A stretch of 64,000 nt of DNA from CADEED01 sp035761265 (GTDB taxonomy: Bacteria; Pseudomonadota; Gammaproteobacteria; Steroidobacterales; Steroidobacteraceae). The DNA is taken from the NCBI GenBank assembly GCA_035761265.1, contig DASTRL010000302.1:1-64000 (forward strand). The letters run 5' to 3'. This document shows, in pieces, positions 8,031 to 20,385 of this stretch. Position 1 is the first letter of the stretch. The number at the start of each line of letters is the position of its first letter. The position numbers were made by a program, and so were the translations under genes. The notes under the pieces are model-generated. The model had not been told where the DNA came from, ran no database searches, and worked only from the letters and a program-made list of their open reading frames with translations.

Positions 8031-10709
8031 GTGGTAAGGCGCTGGAATAAGTCGTATATGAGTCACATGGCGGCTAAACACACGTTTGGGCGCGAAGCCG
8101 TGGCGGTCTATCTAGCCGCCGCATTGGTCGTTTTTGGAACCTGGGCCGCTTCCCGTTATCTCATCCTCCGCAAGTTCGCGAACATCGAGCAGAACGACGT
8201 CGCGCGCAGCGTCGAGGTCATGCGCAAGGCGCTGCTGACCAAGAACACCGAGATCGAGACCACCTCGCGCGATTACGCGCGCTGGGACGACATGTATTCG
8301 TACGTGTCGACGCTCGACCCCAACTTCGAATACCAGAACTTCTCCGAAGCCGGCCTCGACGAGATGAACGTCGACCTCGTCTGGCTGCTCGACACCCACG
8401 AGCGGCTGATCTCCTCGTTCCAGAACGACACCGACGACGCGCACTACGAGCACCCGGCGAGCGGCGCGGTGACTTCCGAGATCAACCGCCTCACCCCGCT
8501 GGTGCGCACGGTGCTCGACCAGGAAGGCACGCTGCGCCTGGTGAGCATCAATGGGGTGCCGCACGTGATCGCGGCGCACACGGTGCTGCACAGCGATCGC
8601 AGCGGTCCGGCGGCGGGCATTCTGGTCTTCGCGCGGCGCATCGGTCCGCCGGAAATCGCCAGCATCGGAGCCGACGCCCAGCAGAACGTGCGTTTCGCAA
8701 TGCTCGACGATCCTTCGATCGCCGCGGAGAAGGCGGACATCACCGACGCGCCTGACGGTCGACGCATCATGCGGCGCTCGGACACCAGCATCGAGGGACA
8801 GCTGCGTCTCGACACGATCGACAAACGCCCGCTGGCGGTATTGACCACGACCCTGCCCCGCTCGGTCATGCAGAGCGGCCAGCAGGGCGTGCGCTACCTC
8901 GTCGGACTGGTGGCGCTGCTGGTGAGCATCGTGGTCGCCGGGTGGCACGCCTACCGGGGGCGCCTGAAGCGCACGGCCGATGCCGCCGCCATCAGCGAGA
9001 CCCGCTATCGCGCCATCTTCGACCGCGCGGGCTCGGGCATCCTGCTGTACGAGCCGACCACGCGCCGCGTGCTCGACGCCAATCCGCAGGCGCAGCGCCT
9101 GCTCGGCGCCTCGCTCGACGAGCTGCGCCGGCGCGACGTCGCCACCATCTTCGATACGCCGGTATCGCTCGAACCGGGCAGCGCCGAAGGCGCATCGATC
9201 AGCCGCCCGGCGCAGGTCATCCGCGGCGACGACGAGCGTCGCGACGTGGAGTTCTCGATCGCGGATCTCGACCCCGGCACCGGCCGCGTGCACGCGATGC
9301 TGCTGCAGGATGTCTCGCATCGCCGCGAGGCCGAGCGGCGCGCGCAGGAGCACCAGCTTTCGTTGCAGCACCTGGCCACGCACGATGCGCTCACCGGCCT
9401 GCCCAACCGCACCTTCCTCAACGAGGAACTGCCGCGACTCATCGACGAGGCCGCGCGCCGCGGCGACTCGCTGTCGATCCTCTACATCGACTGCGACAAC
9501 TTCAAGAACATCAACGATTCGCGCGGCCATTCGATCGGCGACGACTACCTGCGCAGCGTCGCGCGCCGCCTGCGCGATTCGATCGCGAGCCCGGATCTCG
9601 TAGTCCGCATGGGCGGCGATGAATTCCTGGTGGTCACGCGCCACTACGGGCTCGATCCCGACAGCGCCGCGATCGCCGAGCGCGTGGCCGCCGCGCTGAA
9701 GAAGCCCGTGCGCCTCGGGGAAGCCACCTACTCCGCCACCACCAGCATCGGCATGAGCGTCTATCCGCGCGACGCCACCACCATGAGCGAGCTGCTGCGC
9801 TCGGCCGACATCGCGCTCTACGAAGCCAAGGCTCGCGGCCGCGACAACGTGCAGATGTTCGACGCGGCCATGAACAAACGCGTGCACACACGGCTCGCGC
9901 TGGAGCAGGACCTGCGCAGCGCCGTGAATCGCGACGCCATCGAAATCCAGCTGCAGCCCATCGTCGACATCCGCAGCGGCCGGCTGGTGTCGTTCGAAGC
10001 CCTGGCGCGCTGGAACGATCCGCGCCACGGCGCCGTCCCGCCGCTCGCCTTCATCGAAGTGGCCGAGGCCTCGGACCTCATCGTCGAGCTCGGCGAATGC
10101 GTGTTCCGCAACGTGGCGCGGCAGATCGCCAACTGGCAGCGCGCCGGCCTCAAGCCCGTGCCGGTGGCCGTGAACGTCTCGGCCAAGCAGCTCAAGCGCT
10201 CCAATCTGCCCGAGCGGCTGGTGGCGATCGCGCACGAGTTCGACATCGCGCCGCACCAGATGGAAGTGGAGCTCACCGAATCGGTGGCCATGCAGGATTC
10301 CGAGCAACACGTCACCAAGCTGCACGCGCTGCGCGATCTCGGCGTGCGCGTGTCGGTGGACGATTTCGGCACCGGCTATTCGAGCCTCGCCTACCTGCGC
10401 AACCTGCCCATCGACTACCTGAAGATCGACCGCACCTTCGTGCGCGACATGAACGTCGACCGCAACGATGCGGCCATCGTGCGCGCCATCATCAGCATGG
10501 CGCAAAGCCTGCATCTGGGAACGGTGGCCGAGGGCATCGAGACTCGCGAGCATGCCTCGCAGCTGCTGGCACTGGGTTGCTCGACGGGCCAGGGCTATTT
10601 CTTCAGCAAGCCCATGGCGGCGCACGAAACCAACGAGCTGCTGCGTACCATGCGTGGCGCCGCGCCCATGCAGGGCGGGCCCAGCCTGGAAATCGTCAGG
10701 GTCTCCTGA
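8031..10709 (+). CDS. CHASE4-PAS-GGDEF-EAL membrane protein (c-di-GMP turnover)
   Basis: Large inner-membrane signalling protein (892 aa from GTG 8031; ATGs at 8058 and 8067 are alternatives). An N-terminal membrane segment (VAVYLAAALVVFGTWAA) and a second at about residues 285-303 bracket a periplasmic region resembling CHASE4 (SRDYARWDDMYSYV). A PAS domain follows (TRYRAIFDRAGSGIL). Then come a GGDEF domain with intact MGGDEF and an EAL domain with FEALARW, DDFGTGYSSL and LKIDRTFV, so both synthesis and hydrolysis look possible. A good AAGGAGGA lies at 8008-8015 but too far from any start. It sits in an accessory insertion between yhbY and greA. Confidence 0.92.
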   Translation: MVRRWNKSYMSHMAAKHTFGREAVAVYLAAALVVFGTWAASRYLILRKFANIEQNDVARSVEVMRKALLTKNTEIETTSRDYARWDDMYSYVSTLDPNFEYQNFSEAGLDEMNVDLVWLLDTHERLISSFQNDTDDAHYEHPASGAVTSEINRLTPLVRTVLDQEGTLRLVSINGVPHVIAAHTVLHSDRSGPAAGILVFARRIGPPEIASIGADAQQNVRFAMLDDPSIAAEKADITDAPDGRRIMRRSDTSIEGQLRLDTIDKRPLAVLTTTLPRSVMQSGQQGVRYLVGLVALLVSIVVAGWHAYRGRLKRTADAAAISETRYRAIFDRAGSGILLYEPTTRRVLDANPQAQRLLGASLDELRRRDVATIFDTPVSLEPGSAEGASISRPAQVIRGDDERRDVEFSIADLDPGTGRVHAMLLQDVSHRREAERRAQEHQLSLQHLATHDALTGLPNRTFLNEELPRLIDEAARRGDSLSILYIDCDNFKNINDSRGHSIGDDYLRSVARRLRDSIASPDLVVRMGGDEFLVVTRHYGLDPDSAAIAERVAAALKKPVRLGEATYSATTSIGMSVYPRDATTMSELLRSADIALYEAKARGRDNVQMFDAAMNKRVHTRLALEQDLRSAVNRDAIEIQLQPIVDIRSGRLVSFEALARWNDPRHGAVPPLAFIEVAEASDLIVELGECVFRNVARQIANWQRAGLKPVPVAVNVSAKQLKRSNLPERLVAIAHEFDIAPHQMEVELTESVAMQDSEQHVTKLHALRDLGVRVSVDDFGTGYSSLAYLRNLPIDYLKIDRTFVRDMNVDRNDAAIVRAIISMAQSLHLGTVAEGIETREHASQLLALGCSTGQGYFFSKPMAAHETNELLRTMRGAAPMQGGPSLEIVRVS

Positions 10710-10715
10710 GCCGGG

Positions 10716-11807
10716 TCACCTGCCCGACTTGCCGGGCACCCAGAAGTCCTTCCAGCCGAGACCCGCCGCCTTGATCGCCTGCAGGCGCGTCTTCAGGCGT
10801 GCTTCGTCGACCTCGTGGGCGTCACCGGCGCTGAACGCCACCTTGACCCCGGCCCTCTTTGCCGCCTTGAGCAGCTCCACGTCGGGCGCGACCTCCCGGT
10901 CGACGACCACGAGCACGCTGCCCGGGATACGCAGGTAGTCTTCCGTCGGAAAACTGCTGCCCGGCGTCATCCCGAGGCGGTGCACCTGGTTCCAGAACGC
11001 CGTGGCATCGCCCGCCGGCGCAGCGAGTCCGAAATCGATCAACGGGATGTTGTCGTTCGAAGCCTGCGTCACGAGCTGGTCGAGCTCGCGGTCCGCGAGC
11101 GGCACCAGACTCGCCGGCGGCAGCGCGTCGTCCGGCAGAAGTTTCACCTTGAGGTCGCGAAACTTCACCACGCTGCCGGGATCATGGGCCTGGAGCGCGA
11201 AGGTGCCGGAGGCCAGCAACCTGCCCTTCTTGTCGTCCGGACGAAAGGCATTCTGCGGCTCGGCGTACTCGCAGATCAGTCTGTCATCGATGAAAGTCTG
11301 GATGGTCTTGCCGACCACGCGAATGCGGTAGTTGAACCACTCTCCGTCCCTGGCCGGCGCGACCCAGGTGTTGCGCACCGCGTAGACGCTGCCCGTCATC
11401 TTGTGCTCGACGTAGCCGTTCATCTTCTCGGCGGGAGGATTGGAGTTGATGACCTGCAACTCGTACCCGGCCGACGGCCAGTCCTCCTCCGGCCTGAGCC
11501 TGGTGTGAACGTAGATGCCGCTGTTCGCACCCGGTGAGGTCATGACCTCGGCGGAGAGCTCGAAATTGCGGAAGTCGTGCCTCGCGATCTTGCCGACGTA
11601 GAAGAGATGCGAGGGACCACCGTGCGTCACGAAGGCACCGTCTTCGACCACCCACGACTCCGGACGCTTGCCCGCCTCCCACCCGGCCAGCGACTTGCCA
11701 TCCTGCAAGGGAATCCAGTCCTGCACTGCGGGCTTTGCGAACACCGTTCCCTGCGGCGCCGCGCACAGCGCCGCGCACGCCAATACGATCGCAGTGAATC
11801 GCTTCAT
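10716..11807 (-). CDS. Secreted DUF1080 (3-keto-disaccharide hydrolase family) protein with extra C-terminal domain
   Basis: A 363-aa exported protein. It has a Sec signal peptide (MKRFTAIVLACAALCAAPQGTVFA), then a DUF1080 beta-sandwich at about residues 30-220 (WIPLQDGKSLAGWEA, GIYVHTR, EHKMTGSVYAV, WFNYRIRVVGKTIQTFIDD). About 130 further residues include GVKVAFSAGDAHEVDEARLKT. That stretch resembles the end of PHP-type metal hydrolase domains; this second assignment is inference. The ATG 11807 has AGGGGAAAGGGGC before it. It lies 28 nt downstream of greA on the same strand and converges on the GGDEF-EAL gene with a 6-nt gap. Substrate unknown. Confidence 0.8.
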   Translation of the reverse strand: MKRFTAIVLACAALCAAPQGTVFAKPAVQDWIPLQDGKSLAGWEAGKRPESWVVEDGAFVTHGGPSHLFYVGKIARHDFRNFELSAEVMTSPGANSGIYVHTRLRPEEDWPSAGYELQVINSNPPAEKMNGYVEHKMTGSVYAVRNTWVAPARDGEWFNYRIRVVGKTIQTFIDDRLICEYAEPQNAFRPDDKKGRLLASGTFALQAHDPGSVVKFRDLKVKLLPDDALPPASLVPLADRELDQLVTQASNDNIPLIDFGLAAPAGDATAFWNQVHRLGMTPGSSFPTEDYLRIPGSVLVVVDREVAPDVELLKAAKRAGVKVAFSAGDAHEVDEARLKTRLQAIKAAGLGWKDFWVPGKSGR

Positions 11808-11835
11808 GCCCCTTTCCCCTTCATCCGCAAGCTGC

Positions 11836-12308
11836 TCAGACGTACTTGACGTCGACGATCTCGTAACTGCGCGTACCGCCCGGCGCGGCCACGTCGACGA
11901 CATCGCCGGCGCTCTTGCCCACCAGGGCGCGCGCGATCGGCGAGGTGATGGAGATGCGGCCGGCTTTGATATCGGCCTCGTCCTCGCCGACGATCTGGTA
12001 GCTGATGGACTTGCCGTCGTCCTGGCCCTCGAGCTCCACCGTGGCCCCGAAAATCACCTTGCCATTGTTCGTCACGGTGGACGGATCGATGATCTCCGCC
12101 GTCGACAGCTTGGCTTCGATCTCGCTGATGCGCCCCTCGATGAAACCCTGCTGCTCGCGCGCCGCGTGGTACTCGGCGTTTTCCGACAAGTCCCCGTGAC
12201 TGCGCGCTTCGGCAATGGCCTTGATGACCCGCGGACGGTCCTCCGTCTTGAGCCGCTTGAGCTCGACGCGCAGCGCTTCGGCGCCGCGCAGGGTCATCGG
12301 GTTGCGTT

Positions 12309-12312
<4 letters not shown>
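11836..12312 (-). CDS. greA: Transcription elongation factor GreA
   Basis: Rescues backtracked RNA polymerase by stimulating transcript cleavage. 158 aa, the normal length. The N-terminal coiled coil (AEALRVELKRLKTEDRPRVIKAIAEAR) carries the acidic tip region HGDLSENAEYHAAREQQ. The C-terminal FKBP-like domain ends ALVGKSAGDVVDVAAPGGTRSYEIVDVKYV. Its ATG overlaps the carB stop by 4 nt, so it is the last core gene of dapB-carA-carB-greA. Confidence 0.97.
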
Positions 12313-15542
<3,230 letters not shown>

Positions 15543-15553
15543 GGTCTATCTAC

Positions 15554-16741
15554 TCACGCAGCCTTGTCCGGCGGGGGCTGCTTGCCGGAGGAACGCGATC
15601 GCAGTTTCTGCTGCAGACGCCTCAGCATGAGGTGCACGAAGCGGTCGAACATGGCGCCCATCTCCTGCGGGCCGGGGCTCGCTTCCGGATGCCCCTGGAA
15701 ACTGAACGCCGGCTTGTCGATGCGCGCGATGCCCTGCAGCGTGCCGTCGAACAGCGAGCGGTGCGTGGCCTTGAGGGTGGACGGCAGGTCGGTCTCGTCG
15801 ACCGCGAAACCGTGATTCTGGCTGGTGATGAACACGCGGCCGGATTCCAGGTCCTGCACCGGGTGGTTCGCGCCGTGATGACCGAATTTCATCTTCATGG
15901 TGCGTGCCCCGCTCGCGAGCCCGAGCAGCTGGTGGCCGAGGCAGATGCCGAAGGTCGGCAGATCCGCGACCACCAGTGTGCGGACCGCTTCGATCGCGTA
16001 GTCGCAGGGTTCCGGATCACCGGGGCCGTTCGACAGGAATATGCCATCCGGCTCCAGCGCCATCACTTCCTCGGCCGAGGTCTGGGCCGGCACCACGGTC
16101 ATGCGGCAGCCGCGATCGGCGAGCATCCGCAGGATGTTGCGCTTCACGCCGTAGTCGAAGGCCACCACGTGCAGGCGCTGGTGTGCGCGCATCACGGGCC
16201 GGTTCTCGGGCTGCCACAGCGTGCCCTCGTTCCACTGGTAGCTGCGCTTGGTGCTCACCACCTTGGCGAGATCCATGCCCTTCAGCCCCGGAAACTTCTT
16301 CGCCAGGCGCACCGCCGCCGCGGCATCGATCTTGTCGCCCGCCATGATGCAGCCGGCCTGCGCGCCCTTTTCGCGCAGGATGCGCGTGAGCTTGCGCGTG
16401 TCGATGCCTGCGATCGCGACGATCTTGTGGCGCGCCAGGAATTCGCGCAGGTCCTCGGACTTGCGCCAGTTGCTCGCGAGCGGCGGCAGGTCTCTAACTA
16501 CCAGGCCCGCGGCGTACGCGGTGGGGGCCTCGAGATCCTCGGGCGTGGTGCCCGTGTTGCCGATGTGCGGGTAGGTGAGCGTGACGATCTGTCGTGAATA
16601 CGACGGGTCTGTGAGGATTTCCTGATAACCGGTCAGCGCGGTATTGAAAACGACTTCGCCAGTGGTGTTGCCTTTGGCGCCGATAGACTGGCCGCTGAAG
16701 ATCGTTCCATCTTCCAGAGCCAGAACCGCGGTTACCGTCAC
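15554..16741 (-). CDS. carA: Carbamoyl-phosphate synthase small (glutaminase) subunit
   Basis: Hydrolyses glutamine and channels ammonia to CarB. The 395-aa protein has an N-terminal CPSase_sm domain (AVLALEDGTIFSGQSIGA) and a class I glutamine amidotransferase domain with nucleophile GICLGHQLLGLA and the later HPEASPGP. The GTG at 16741 is chosen because it gives the conserved start (V)TVTAVLALEDG and has GAGGGGAG eight bases before. The frame stays open in the leader to 16894, so an N-terminal extension is formally possible. The promoter and a structured leader lie upstream. Confidence 0.96.
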   Translation of the reverse strand: MTVTAVLALEDGTIFSGQSIGAKGNTTGEVVFNTALTGYQEILTDPSYSRQIVTLTYPHIGNTGTTPEDLEAPTAYAAGLVVRDLPPLASNWRKSEDLREFLARHKIVAIAGIDTRKLTRILREKGAQAGCIMAGDKIDAAAAVRLAKKFPGLKGMDLAKVVSTKRSYQWNEGTLWQPENRPVMRAHQRLHVVAFDYGVKRNILRMLADRGCRMTVVPAQTSAEEVMALEPDGIFLSNGPGDPEPCDYAIEAVRTLVVADLPTFGICLGHQLLGLASGARTMKMKFGHHGANHPVQDLESGRVFITSQNHGFAVDETDLPSTLKATHRSLFDGTLQGIARIDKPAFSFQGHPEASPGPQEMGAMFDRFVHLMLRRLQQKLRSRSSGKQPPPDKAA

Positions 16742-16826
16742 GCGGGTACTCCCCTCGAGCCCTCTCGGACCCGTAACAAAATGTGGATGGGTGGTGCTCT
16801 CCGCGCGCGGCGCGTACATGCACAAA

Positions 16827-16857
16827 GCGGGAGGAGTTCTTGCGAACATCCTCCCGC
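16827..16857 (-). promoter_or_regulatory. long hairpin in the carA leader
   Basis: Minus strand GCGGGAGGA / TCCTCCCGC form a perfect 9-bp stem. After a one-base bulge it continues with GTTC/GAAC closed by a GCAA (GNRA-type) tetraloop, followed by TTTGTG. Candidate attenuator or RNA-stability element; the U tract is weak. Confidence 0.5.
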
Positions 16858-16868
16858 CCTGCGTTGGA

Positions 16869-16887
16869 CTAACCCGTTTCGGATTAG
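16869..16887 (-). promoter_or_regulatory. hairpin at the expected 5' end of the carA transcript
   Basis: Minus strand CTAATCCG-AAA-CGGGTTAG, 8 bp with one G-U pair. It begins at the start site predicted from the TAAAAT box. Confidence 0.4.
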
Positions 16888-16893
16888 GCGGCA

Positions 16894-16922
16894 ATTTTAC
16901 GAAGGGCGGTCCGGGGTGTCCA
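16894..16922 (-). promoter_or_regulatory. sigma-70-like promoter of carA-carB-greA
   Basis: Minus strand TGGACA (16922-16917), 17-bp spacer, TAAAAT (16899-16894), each 5 of 6 to consensus. It lies in the 250-bp gap between dapB and carA and predicts a leader of about 146 nt. Confidence 0.65.
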
Positions 16923-16991
16923 CGAAACTTCTGGCTGGTTTCGCGAAAAAACTCGTCGGGAAGTTCTAATGCCGAAACGGCAGAAAGTCTC

Positions 16992-17804
16992 TTAACCGAT
17001 TGTTTTTAATCCAAGTACGTGAGCCATCGAGTAGCGGCCGGGTTTTTGCGATGCAAGCCAGCGCGCCGCCCGGATGGCGCCGAGGGCAAATATGGAGCGA
17101 TCCGTCGCCTCGTGCCCGACGCTCAGGCGCTCCCCCGTGCCGGCGAAAAGCACCGTGTGGGTGCCCACGATGTCCCCGGCGCGCACGCTAGCGATGCCGA
17201 TTTCCCCGTCGCGCCGTTTCGCCTGCCCGGAGCGCCCCGCGAGCGTATCGGCATGCGGATCGAGGCCACGCGCCCGGGCGGCGCTGTCCGCGAGCGCAAG
17301 CGCGGTGCCCGAAGGCGCATCCAGCTTGTGCTTGTGGTGCGCCTCGATGATCTCGATGTCGAATTCAGCGGGCAATGCCGCGGCCGCGATGCGCACCAGT
17401 TCCTGCGCGACGGCGACCCCGAGCGAAGTGTTCGGCGCGACCAGCACCGCGATGTCCCGCGCCGCGCCGGCCACGCGGGCCTCGAACTCCGCGCCGTGGC
17501 CGGTGGTACCGATCAGGATGGGCACACGCGCCGCGCGCGCGACATTGAGCGCGCGCAACGACAATTCCGGTCGCGAGAAATCGATCGCGACCTGCGCGCT
17601 GGCGAGATCCGCGGGAAGATCGCCCACCACTCGCACGCCGCTCGGCGCGACGCCGGCGAGCTCACCGACATCGCGTCCCGCGGATTTGCTGCCGGCGGAG
17701 GCCACCGCCGTCACGATCTGCAAAGGCGCGTCCTGCGCCGCGCATGCCCGCACGATCGCCGTGCCCATGCGTCCGGTGGCACCGATCAATGCTGCTCTGG
17801 CCAT
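16992..17804 (-). CDS. dapB: 4-hydroxy-tetrahydrodipicolinate reductase
   Basis: NAD(P)H-dependent step of lysine/diaminopimelate synthesis, directly after DapA. 270 aa with the nucleotide-binding ALIGATGRMGTAIV, the IGTTGH motif, and the substrate/catalytic loop EAHHKHKLDAPSGTAL (paired His and Lys). An AGGGAGC precedes the ATG. A GATACA box lies just before that and may be its -10. The C-terminus ends LGLKTIG. It heads the dapB-carAB-greA block. In Pseudomonas the gene before it is dnaJ; here about 7 kb of accessory genes intervene. Confidence 0.97.
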   Translation of the reverse strand: MARAALIGATGRMGTAIVRACAAQDAPLQIVTAVASAGSKSAGRDVGELAGVAPSGVRVVGDLPADLASAQVAIDFSRPELSLRALNVARAARVPILIGTTGHGAEFEARVAGAARDIAVLVAPNTSLGVAVAQELVRIAAAALPAEFDIEIIEAHHKHKLDAPSGTALALADSAARARGLDPHADTLAGRSGQAKRRDGEIGIASVRAGDIVGTHTVLFAGTGERLSVGHEATDRSIFALGAIRAARWLASQKPGRYSMAHVLGLKTIG

Positions 17805-17876
17805 GTGCTCCCTGTATCGCCGCGCTCGTCACGACAGTGTGCCGCAGTCGCGCGACTCATGCGAGACTGCCGCCCC

Positions 17877-18869
17877 ATGATACGCATCGGCATCCTGGGC
17901 GCGGCCCGCATCGCGCCGCGCGGCATCGTCACGCCCGCGAACGATCTGCTCGGGGTCGAGGTCACCGCGGTCGCCTCCCGGGAACTGGAACGCGCCAGGA
18001 AATTCGCGGCCCAGCACTCGATTCCGCTCGCGCTGGGTAGTTATGCCGAGCTGATCGCGCGCGACGACATCGACCTGGTCTACGTACCGCTGCCGCCGTC
18101 CGCGCACCTGCATTGGTGCACGGCCGCGCTCGCCAACGGCAAACACGTGCTGGTCGAGAAACCCTTCGCCAACAATGCGCAGGACGCGGCGAAAATGGTC
18201 GCCGCGGCGCGCGCCGCCGGCAGGCTGTTGATCGAAGGCTTTCATTACCGCTTTCATCCGCTGTTCGAGCAGGCGCTGGCGGCGCTGCGCGCCGGCGCGA
18301 TCGGCCGGATCCGCCACATCGAGGCGACGTTCTTCGCCGCGTTGCCGGACACACCGGGCGAACTGCGCTACATCGAGGAGCTCGGCGGCGGCGCGCTCAT
18401 GGATCTCGGCTGCTATTGCGTGCATTGGATCCGCACCGTGGGGGGCGACGAACCCACGGTGGTCAGCGCCAGCGCGCGCTGTGGAACACCCGGCGTCGAT
18501 CTCGATGTCGAGGCGCAGCTCGCCTTCACCAGCGGGCCCACGGCTACGCTGCAATGTTCGATGCAACCCGGGGACGGGAAATTGTTCCGCCGATTGCGCG
18601 TGCAGGGTGACCGCGGCGTGCTGGAAATCGACAACCCGGTTTCGCCGCATTCCGGCGCCACGCTGGCCATCGAGGGCGACACGCCCATGCTGCCGCAGAT
18701 CGTGTCGGGCGGGGAAACCACCTTTCACCACCAGCTGCGTCACGTGCTCGACTGCATCGAGGGGCGCGCGCAACCGCTGACCGGCGGCGACGACGCCATC
18801 GGCAACATGCGCACCATCGACGCCATCTACCGCGCCGCCGGGCTGCGACCGCGCGGCCTCGCCGGCTGA
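17877..18869 (+). CDS. Gfo/Idh/MocA-family NAD(P)-dependent oxidoreductase
   Basis: A 330-aa soluble dehydrogenase of unknown substrate. The N-terminal Rossmann fold has IGILGAARIAPRGI, the conserved HVLVEKPFANN (EKP lysine) at about residue 93, and then the alpha/beta C-terminal domain with GGGALMDLGCYCVHWIR. The ATG at 17877 follows a 72-bp divergent gap from dapB. It ends one base before glpK, so the two are probably co-transcribed. The pairing suggests oxidation of a polyol or sugar, but nothing in the sequence fixes the substrate. Confidence 0.9.
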   Translation: MIRIGILGAARIAPRGIVTPANDLLGVEVTAVASRELERARKFAAQHSIPLALGSYAELIARDDIDLVYVPLPPSAHLHWCTAALANGKHVLVEKPFANNAQDAAKMVAAARAAGRLLIEGFHYRFHPLFEQALAALRAGAIGRIRHIEATFFAALPDTPGELRYIEELGGGALMDLGCYCVHWIRTVGGDEPTVVSASARCGTPGVDLDVEAQLAFTSGPTATLQCSMQPGDGKLFRRLRVQGDRGVLEIDNPVSPHSGATLAIEGDTPMLPQIVSGGETTFHHQLRHVLDCIEGRAQPLTGGDDAIGNMRTIDAIYRAAGLRPRGLAG

Positions 18870-18870
18870 G

Positions 18871-20385
18871 ATGGCCGGCGCATCCCACGCCGCGAAGCAG
18901 TTCGTCCTCGCGCTCGATCAGGGCACGACCAGCTCGCGTTCGCTGGTGTTCGATGATCGCGGGCGCATCGCCGGCCTGGCGCAGCGCGAGTTCACGCAGT
19001 TCTTCCCGCAACCCGGCTGGGTGGAACACGATGCGAACGAGATCTGGGAGACGCAGCGCGCCACGATGCTCGAGGCGCTGCGCGCGGCGAAACTCGGGCC
19101 GCGCGACATCGCCGCGGTCGGAATCAGCAATCAACGCGAGACGGTCGTGTTGTGGGATCGCCGCAGTGGTGAGCCGCTCGCCCGCGCCATCGTCTGGCAG
19201 GATCGGCGCACGGCCGGTGACTGTGAGCGCATGCGCACCGCCGGGCTCGAACCAGAGATCGCCGCGCGCACCGGGTTGCTGATCGATCCGTACTTCTCGG
19301 CCACCAAGCTCGCCTGGCTGCTGGACAACATCCCGGGCGCGCGCAGCCGCGCGGAGCGCGGCGAGCTCGCCTTCGGCACCGTCGACAGCTGGCTGCTGTT
19401 CAAGCTCACCGGGCATCGGCGCCACGTGACCGATGCCACCAACGCCAGCCGTACGCTGCTGTTCAACCTGCGCGAGGCGCGCTGGGACGAGCGGTTGCTC
19501 GAGATATTCCGCGTGCCGCGCGCCTGCCTGCCGGAAGTCGTGGACTCGTGCCTCTCGGCCGCGGACTCCATCCAGATCGATCTCGATGGCGTCGAACTAC
19601 CGGTATCCGGGATTGCCGGCGACCAGCAGGCGGCGTTGTTCGGCCAGGCCTGCTACACGCCGGGCATGGTGAAGACCACTTACGGAACCGGCTGTTTCGC
19701 GCTCATGCACACCGGCACGCAGCCGCAGGCCTCGCGGCATCGACTGCTGTCCACCGTGGCGTTGCGACGCGGCGGCTGCCAGTACGCGCTGGAGGGCGGC
19801 GTATTCATGGGCGGAGCCACCGTGCAATGGCTGCGCGACGGCCTCGGCATCATCGAACGATCCTCCGACGTGGAGGCGCTGGCGGCGCGCGTGCCAGACA
19901 CCGGCGACGTCTACTTGGTGCCAGCGTTCGCCGGGTTGGGCGCGCCGCAGTGGGATGCCGCGGCTCGCGGCATCATCGTCGGCCTGACTCGCGGCACCAC
20001 GCGCGCCCACCTGGCCCGCGCGGCGCTCGAGAGCATCGCGTTCCAGACGGCCGACCTGATCGAAGCCATGCGACAGGACGCGGCTTGCTCGATCGGCGAG
20101 CTGCGGGTCGACGGCGGCGCGGCGCGCAACGATCTTCTGCTGCAGTTTCAGGCCGACATCCTGGGTGCGCCGGTACTGCGGCCGGCGATCACCGAGACCA
20201 CCGCGTTCGGCGCGGCGGCGCTGGCGGGCCTGGGCGCGGGCCTGTGGCGGTCACAGGAGGAACTCGCCTCCCTGTGGTCACTCGAGCGCCGCTTCGACCC
20301 GCGCATGAGCGCGCTCGAGGCCGGCGCGCGGCGCGCACGCTGGGCGCAGGCGCTCGAACGCTCGCGCGGCTGGGCCAATTCATGA
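18871..20385 (+). CDS. glpK: Glycerol kinase
   Basis: Phosphorylates glycerol to sn-glycerol-3-phosphate. The 504-aa FGGY-family protein has the N-terminal phosphate loop LALDQGTTSSRSLVFD, GISNQRETVVLWDR, IVWQDRRT, the YGTGCFALMHTG motif and the C-terminal ATP-binding LRVDGGAARNDLLLQFQADILG. No glpF, glpD or glpR is next to it. It starts one base after the Gfo/Idh stop, and its own stop overlaps the start of the acid phosphatase (ATGA). Confidence 0.95.
   Translation: MAGASHAAKQFVLALDQGTTSSRSLVFDDRGRIAGLAQREFTQFFPQPGWVEHDANEIWETQRATMLEALRAAKLGPRDIAAVGISNQRETVVLWDRRSGEPLARAIVWQDRRTAGDCERMRTAGLEPEIAARTGLLIDPYFSATKLAWLLDNIPGARSRAERGELAFGTVDSWLLFKLTGHRRHVTDATNASRTLLFNLREARWDERLLEIFRVPRACLPEVVDSCLSAADSIQIDLDGVELPVSGIAGDQQAALFGQACYTPGMVKTTYGTGCFALMHTGTQPQASRHRLLSTVALRRGGCQYALEGGVFMGGATVQWLRDGLGIIERSSDVEALAARVPDTGDVYLVPAFAGLGAPQWDAAARGIIVGLTRGTTRAHLARAALESIAFQTADLIEAMRQDAACSIGELRVDGGAARNDLLLQFQADILGAPVLRPAITETTAFGAAALAGLGAGLWRSQEELASLWSLERRFDPRMSALEAGARRARWAQALERSRGWANS

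Noticed and set aside
16742..16830. Short leader peptide for carA
   Set aside because: The ATGs in the leader run in frame into carA or lack a nearby stop, so no separate leader peptide is supported.
16970..16991. TGCCG-TTT-CGGCA hairpin after dapB as a terminator
   Set aside because: Five base pairs and no adjacent T run; a T6 tract further on has only a very weak stem before it.
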